From Burkholderiaceae bacterium (GTDB lineage: Bacteria > Pseudomonadota > Gammaproteobacteria > Burkholderiales > Burkholderiaceae): a stretch of DNA of 8,995 nucleotides. Shown piece by piece: positions 7,264 to 8,995 of the stretch (position 1 is the stretch's first letter; the number at the start of each line of letters is the position of its first letter). The stretch is from NCBI GenBank assembly GCA_017998575.1, contig JAGOCV010000160.1, positions 1 through 8,995 of the forward strand, read 5' to 3'. The position numbers and the translations under genes are program-made. The notes under the pieces are model-generated. The model saw only the letters and a list, made by a program, of their open reading frames with translations. It was not told the DNA's origin and made no database searches.

Positions 7264-8219
7264 TCCGTCATCAGGTTCAGGCGCTTGATCAATGCGCCCT
7301 TCTCGGCGTAGTCGCGGCGCGTGCGCTCGGCGAACTGCGATCCCGGCAGATAGAGAACCTGCTCGCGCAGCGAGGCGGTGGCCCGCTTCATTTCCTCGCT
7401 CTCGGTGGCTTCGCGGCAAGCGCCCTCCAGTTTCTGCAGCACGGCAGGCGGTGTTCCCTTGGGCGCCATCAGGCCGTTGAGCGCTGGCAGCAGGGTGGGC
7501 AGGCCCAGTTCCTTGAGCGTCGGAACCTCGGGCACGCCAGGATGGCGGGCCTCGCCGATCACCGCCAGGAAGCGCACGGGGCGCGAGCCCATCAGCGCGC
7601 CGCCAACGGTGACGATGCCGACGTCGACGCGATTGGCCATCAGCTCCACGAAGAGCGGCACTTCGCCGCGGTAGGGGATGCCGGTGTACTTCAGCCCTTT
7701 GCCCTGAACCGCCGTCTCGAACGAGAGATGGGAGATGCTGCCGTTGCCCAGGTGGCCGTAGGAGATCTTGTCTGGCTCGGCCTTCATCGCGTCCAGCAGT
7801 TCCTGCATGGTCTTGTAAGGAGACGCCTGCGGCACGGCGATGCCGAAGCGGTTTTCGAACACCTGGCACACGTACTCGAACGAGTCGGTGTTGAACGCGG
7901 GTTTCCTGAGCAGTTGCGCTGCGTTGGTGATCGGGGTGATGGGCCCGAAAGTGAGCATGTAGCCATCGGCCGGCGCGTTGGCCACGACAGCGGTGCCCAC
8001 CATGCCGCCTGCGCCGTCGCGGTTGGCCACGACGAACGACTGGCCCAGAACGCGGCCCATGGCGCCGGTGAGCGCGCGGCCCATGGTGTCGACGCTGCCC
8101 CCTGCGGCCCACGGCACGATCACCTGAACCGGCTTGTCGGGGTAGGCGCCCTGAGCTGCAGCCATGGCGGCCATGCCGGCCAGCAACAGGCCAGCCATTG
8201 AAGTGCGGAAGGTATGCAT
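7260..8219 (-). CDS. Bug/TctC-family tripartite tricarboxylate transporter substrate-binding protein
   Basis: Predicted 319-residue periplasmic solute-binding protein of the Bug (TctC) family, which captures carboxylates and related small organic compounds for TTT importers. A signal peptide is clear at residues 1-22 (Arg5, hydrophobic LLLAGMAAMAAA, likely cleavage before Gln23). The mature protein opens with the family signature YPDKPVQVIVPWAAGG (26-41) with Asp44 downstream, then NRDGAGGMVGT (66-76). The length is normal. The start at 8219 is supported by AAGGAG 8 nt upstream. It is the first gene of the minus-strand operon and divergent from the IclR regulator. No tctA or tctB lies in this operon, so it is an orphan binding protein that must borrow a permease from elsewhere, as many Bug proteins are thought to do. 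Its likely ligand is the acid fed into the downstream enzymes, which is inference. Confidence 0.95.
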   Translation of the reverse strand: MHTFRTSMAGLLLAGMAAMAAAQGAYPDKPVQVIVPWAAGGSVDTMGRALTGAMGRVLGQSFVVANRDGAGGMVGTAVVANAPADGYMLTFGPITPITNAAQLLRKPAFNTDSFEYVCQVFENRFGIAVPQASPYKTMQELLDAMKAEPDKISYGHLGNGSISHLSFETAVQGKGLKYTGIPYRGEVPLFVELMANRVDVGIVTVGGALMGSRPVRFLAVIGEARHPGVPEVPTLKELGLPTLLPALNGLMAPKGTPPAVLQKLEGACREATESEEMKRATASLREQVLYLPGSQFAERTRRDYAEKGALIKRLNLMTE

Positions 8220-8227
8220 GCGGTTGT

Positions 8228-8233
8228 CTCCTT
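8228..8233 (-). promoter_or_regulatory. Ribosome binding site of the Bug-family gene
   Basis: On the minus strand AAGGAG (8233-8228) lies 8 nt before the ATG at 8219. It is the best Shine-Dalgarno of the operon, fitting the first gene, whereas the next three genes start at ATGA overlaps. Confidence 0.8.
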
Positions 8234-8251
8234 GTTGGTTCGAACTGGCCC

Positions 8252-8280
8252 TTGCTATTTATTCGATAGTCGAATATACT
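8252..8280 (+). promoter_or_regulatory. Sigma70-like promoter of the IclR-family gene
   Basis: TTGCTA (8252-8257) and TATACT (8275-8280) are 17 nt apart: 4/6 and 5/6 matches to the -35 and -10 consensus, in an AT-rich island in otherwise GC-rich DNA. Transcription would start near 8286-8288. The half-site cluster at 8261-8285 covers the spacer and the -10, which fits autorepression. Confidence 0.65.
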
Positions 8281-8285
8281 ATTCG
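8261..8285. promoter_or_regulatory. Probable operator: three ATTCG/CGAAT half-sites in 10-bp phase
   Basis: Two perfect overlapping inverted repeats are seen: ATTCGA-TAG-TCGAAT (8261-8275) and CGAATA-TAC-TATTCG (8271-8285). They share the central half-site, so ATTCG, CGAAT and ATTCG begin at 8261, 8271 and 8281, one per helical turn in alternating orientation. A triple half-site resembles operators known for IclR-family PobR and PcaU. The position between the divergent regulator and operon, over the promoter, supports binding by the IclR protein encoded at 8364; that link is inference. Confidence 0.65.
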
Positions 8286-8301
8286 TTTATGTTAACGACA
8301 G
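8273..8301 (-). promoter_or_regulatory. Possible promoter of the five-gene minus-strand operon
   Basis: On the minus strand TATATT (8278-8273, 5/6 of the -10 consensus) has CTGTCG (8301-8296, 3/6 of the -35) 17 nt upstream. The start would be near 8266, giving a leader of about 47 nt to the ATG at 8219. The -35 is poor, so the promoter may need an activator; the -10 overlaps that of the regulator on the other strand. A TTAACA at 8295-8290 is another -35 candidate but has no good -10 at 16-18 nt. Confidence 0.35.
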
Positions 8302-8316
8302 CCTCCGCCGGCTGTC
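8297..8316. repeat. Inverted repeat / hairpin in the IclR gene leader
   Basis: Perfect 7-bp arms GACAGCC (8297-8303) and GGCTGTC (8310-8316) with a 6-nt loop. It falls just after the predicted regulator start site, so it could form a leader hairpin or be a second protein-binding site. No T-run follows, so it is not an intrinsic terminator. Confidence 0.5.
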
Positions 8317-8363
8317 AAATCGGCCGTACCCGCGGCCGTCGTCCGCCCGCAGGAATTGACCGC

Positions 8364-8995
8364 ATGCCCCAGGAAAGTCCGAACGATCCGCTGTTCATCG
8401 CCTCCGTCGCGCGCGCCATGACCGTGCTGCGGGCCATTGGCGCAGCGCCGGCCCCTCTGGGCGTCAGCGAGGTCGCCCGCGCCGCGCAGATCACGCAATC
8501 GACGACCTGGAGAATCTGCTACACGCTGCAGAAGCTGGGTTACCTGCGCAGCGACCGGCAAGGGCTGTTCAGCCCCGGGCTGCAGTTGCTGGCGCTCGGA
8601 CATGCCGCCGTGGCTGCGGGCAGCATCGAAGAGCTGGCCGCGCCGCCGATGCAGGAGCTCGCCGACAGGTTCAACAGCGTGGCCGGCATCGCCGTGCGCG
8701 ACGGCGACGACATGGTCTACATCAGTCGCATCGAATCACCGCGCGCCATGCTCACCATGAACCTGCACGCCGGCTCGCGCGTGCCCATCCTCACGTCGGC
8801 GATGGGCTGGGCCTATCTGGCCTGCCTCGGAGAAGGCGAGCGCGCGGCACTGATGTCCGGGCTTCGCGAGCGCCATCCCCAGGTGTACGCGGATGTCGAG
8901 GCGGCGCTGGGCAGGGAAATGCCGCGCTTCGCCCAGAAAGGTTTCGTGGTGAACGTCGGGGTGTTCCATCCCAACGTGGCATTCGTGGGCGTACC
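8364..8995 (+). CDS. IclR-family transcriptional regulator, C-terminus cut by the window edge
   Basis: The frame is open from 8364 to the right edge: 210 codons of a family usually 250-270 residues long, so roughly 45-60 residues are missing. About residues 11-65 form the winged helix-turn-helix (SVARAMTVLRAIGAAPAPLG, then VSEVARAAQITQSTTWRICY and a LQKLGYLRSD wing), and about 80 onward is the IclR effector-binding domain, with AGIAVRDGDDMVYISRIES and AGSRVPILTSAMGWAYLA as expected. The start at 8364 was chosen for AGGA (8351-8354) 9 nt upstream. An in-frame ATG at 8289 would add 25 residues and lies almost at the predicted transcription start, so a leaderless longer form is possible. It is divergent from the binding-protein operon and probably controls it, and itself, through the half-sites at 8261-8285. 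The effector is likely the operon's substrate or a CoA derivative, which is inference. Confidence 0.93.
   Translation, partial: MPQESPNDPLFIASVARAMTVLRAIGAAPAPLGVSEVARAAQITQSTTWRICYTLQKLGYLRSDRQGLFSPGLQLLALGHAAVAAGSIEELAAPPMQELADRFNSVAGIAVRDGDDMVYISRIESPRAMLTMNLHAGSRVPILTSAMGWAYLACLGEGERAALMSGLRERHPQVYADVEAALGREMPRFAQKGFVVNVGVFHPNVAFVGV

Noticed and set aside
7264..8112. N-terminal extension of the enoyl-CoA hydratase frame to 566 codons
   Set aside because: The extension overlaps the Bug-family gene in another frame and encodes Arg/Gly/His-rich sequence without a domain. The crotonase fold fits the ATG at 7263.
8238..8245. GTTCGAAC palindrome as a fourth operator site
   Set aside because: It shares TTCGAA with the half-sites but is not in 10-bp register with them and is only 8 bp long, so chance is a fair explanation.
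8292..8969. Short minus-strand frames opposite the IclR gene
   Set aside because: They are antisense to an intact IclR reading frame and show no domains.
1..8995. tRNA, rRNA, CRISPR, insertion sequence or prophage elements
   Set aside because: No repeat array, transposase or integrase frame, terminal inverted repeats or tRNA-like cloverleaf was seen. Composition is uniform apart from the AT-rich regulatory island near 8250-8295.

Overview
The window is about 9 kb of GC-rich DNA with dense coding and a strong G/C third-position bias. It looks like a Burkholderiales (betaproteobacterial) chromosome, most likely Comamonadaceae-like. The support is one TctA permease and one Bug/TctC-type periplasmic binding protein, families greatly expanded in that order, together with an IclR-regulated acyl-CoA catabolic cluster. 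The lineage is inferred; no rRNA or other phylogenetic marker is present.

Left part (1-2287): the C-terminal end of a TctA-family permease on + (gene starts before the window), closed by a clear intrinsic terminator at 564-589. Next comes a minus-strand class III extradiol (DODA/YgiD-type) dioxygenase, then, divergently, a bactofilin cytoskeletal gene on + with a strong ribosome binding site. A GC-rich hairpin at 2259-2277 separates the bactofilin from the convergent operon to its right.

Right part (2288-8219, minus strand): a tight five-gene operon read right to left: Bug-family binding protein, enoyl-CoA hydratase, HMG-CoA-lyase-like DRE-TIM lyase, ADP-forming-type acyl-CoA synthetase, and a DUF6282-like amidohydrolase. 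The first three junctions are all 4-nt ATGA stop/start overlaps. Divergent from it, at 8364 on +, is an IclR-family regulator that runs off the right edge. The 144-bp divergent intergenic region is AT-rich and holds a good sigma70-like promoter for the regulator, overlaid by three ATTCG/CGAAT half-sites at exact 10-bp phasing, a likely IclR operator.

Working model (inference): the Bug protein captures an organic acid. The amidohydrolase may release the acid from a cyclic or amide precursor. The synthetase makes the CoA thioester, the hydratase adds water to an enoyl-CoA, and the lyase splits the 3-hydroxyacyl-CoA. No acyl-CoA dehydrogenase, carboxylase or TctA/TctB partner lies in the operon, so the substrate probably arrives already unsaturated. 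By-eye alignment suggests the lyase lacks two residues of canonical HMG-CoA lyase (Glu72 and Asn275 of the human enzyme), so its substrate may not be HMG-CoA. This cluster is the best candidate here for an undescribed pathway.
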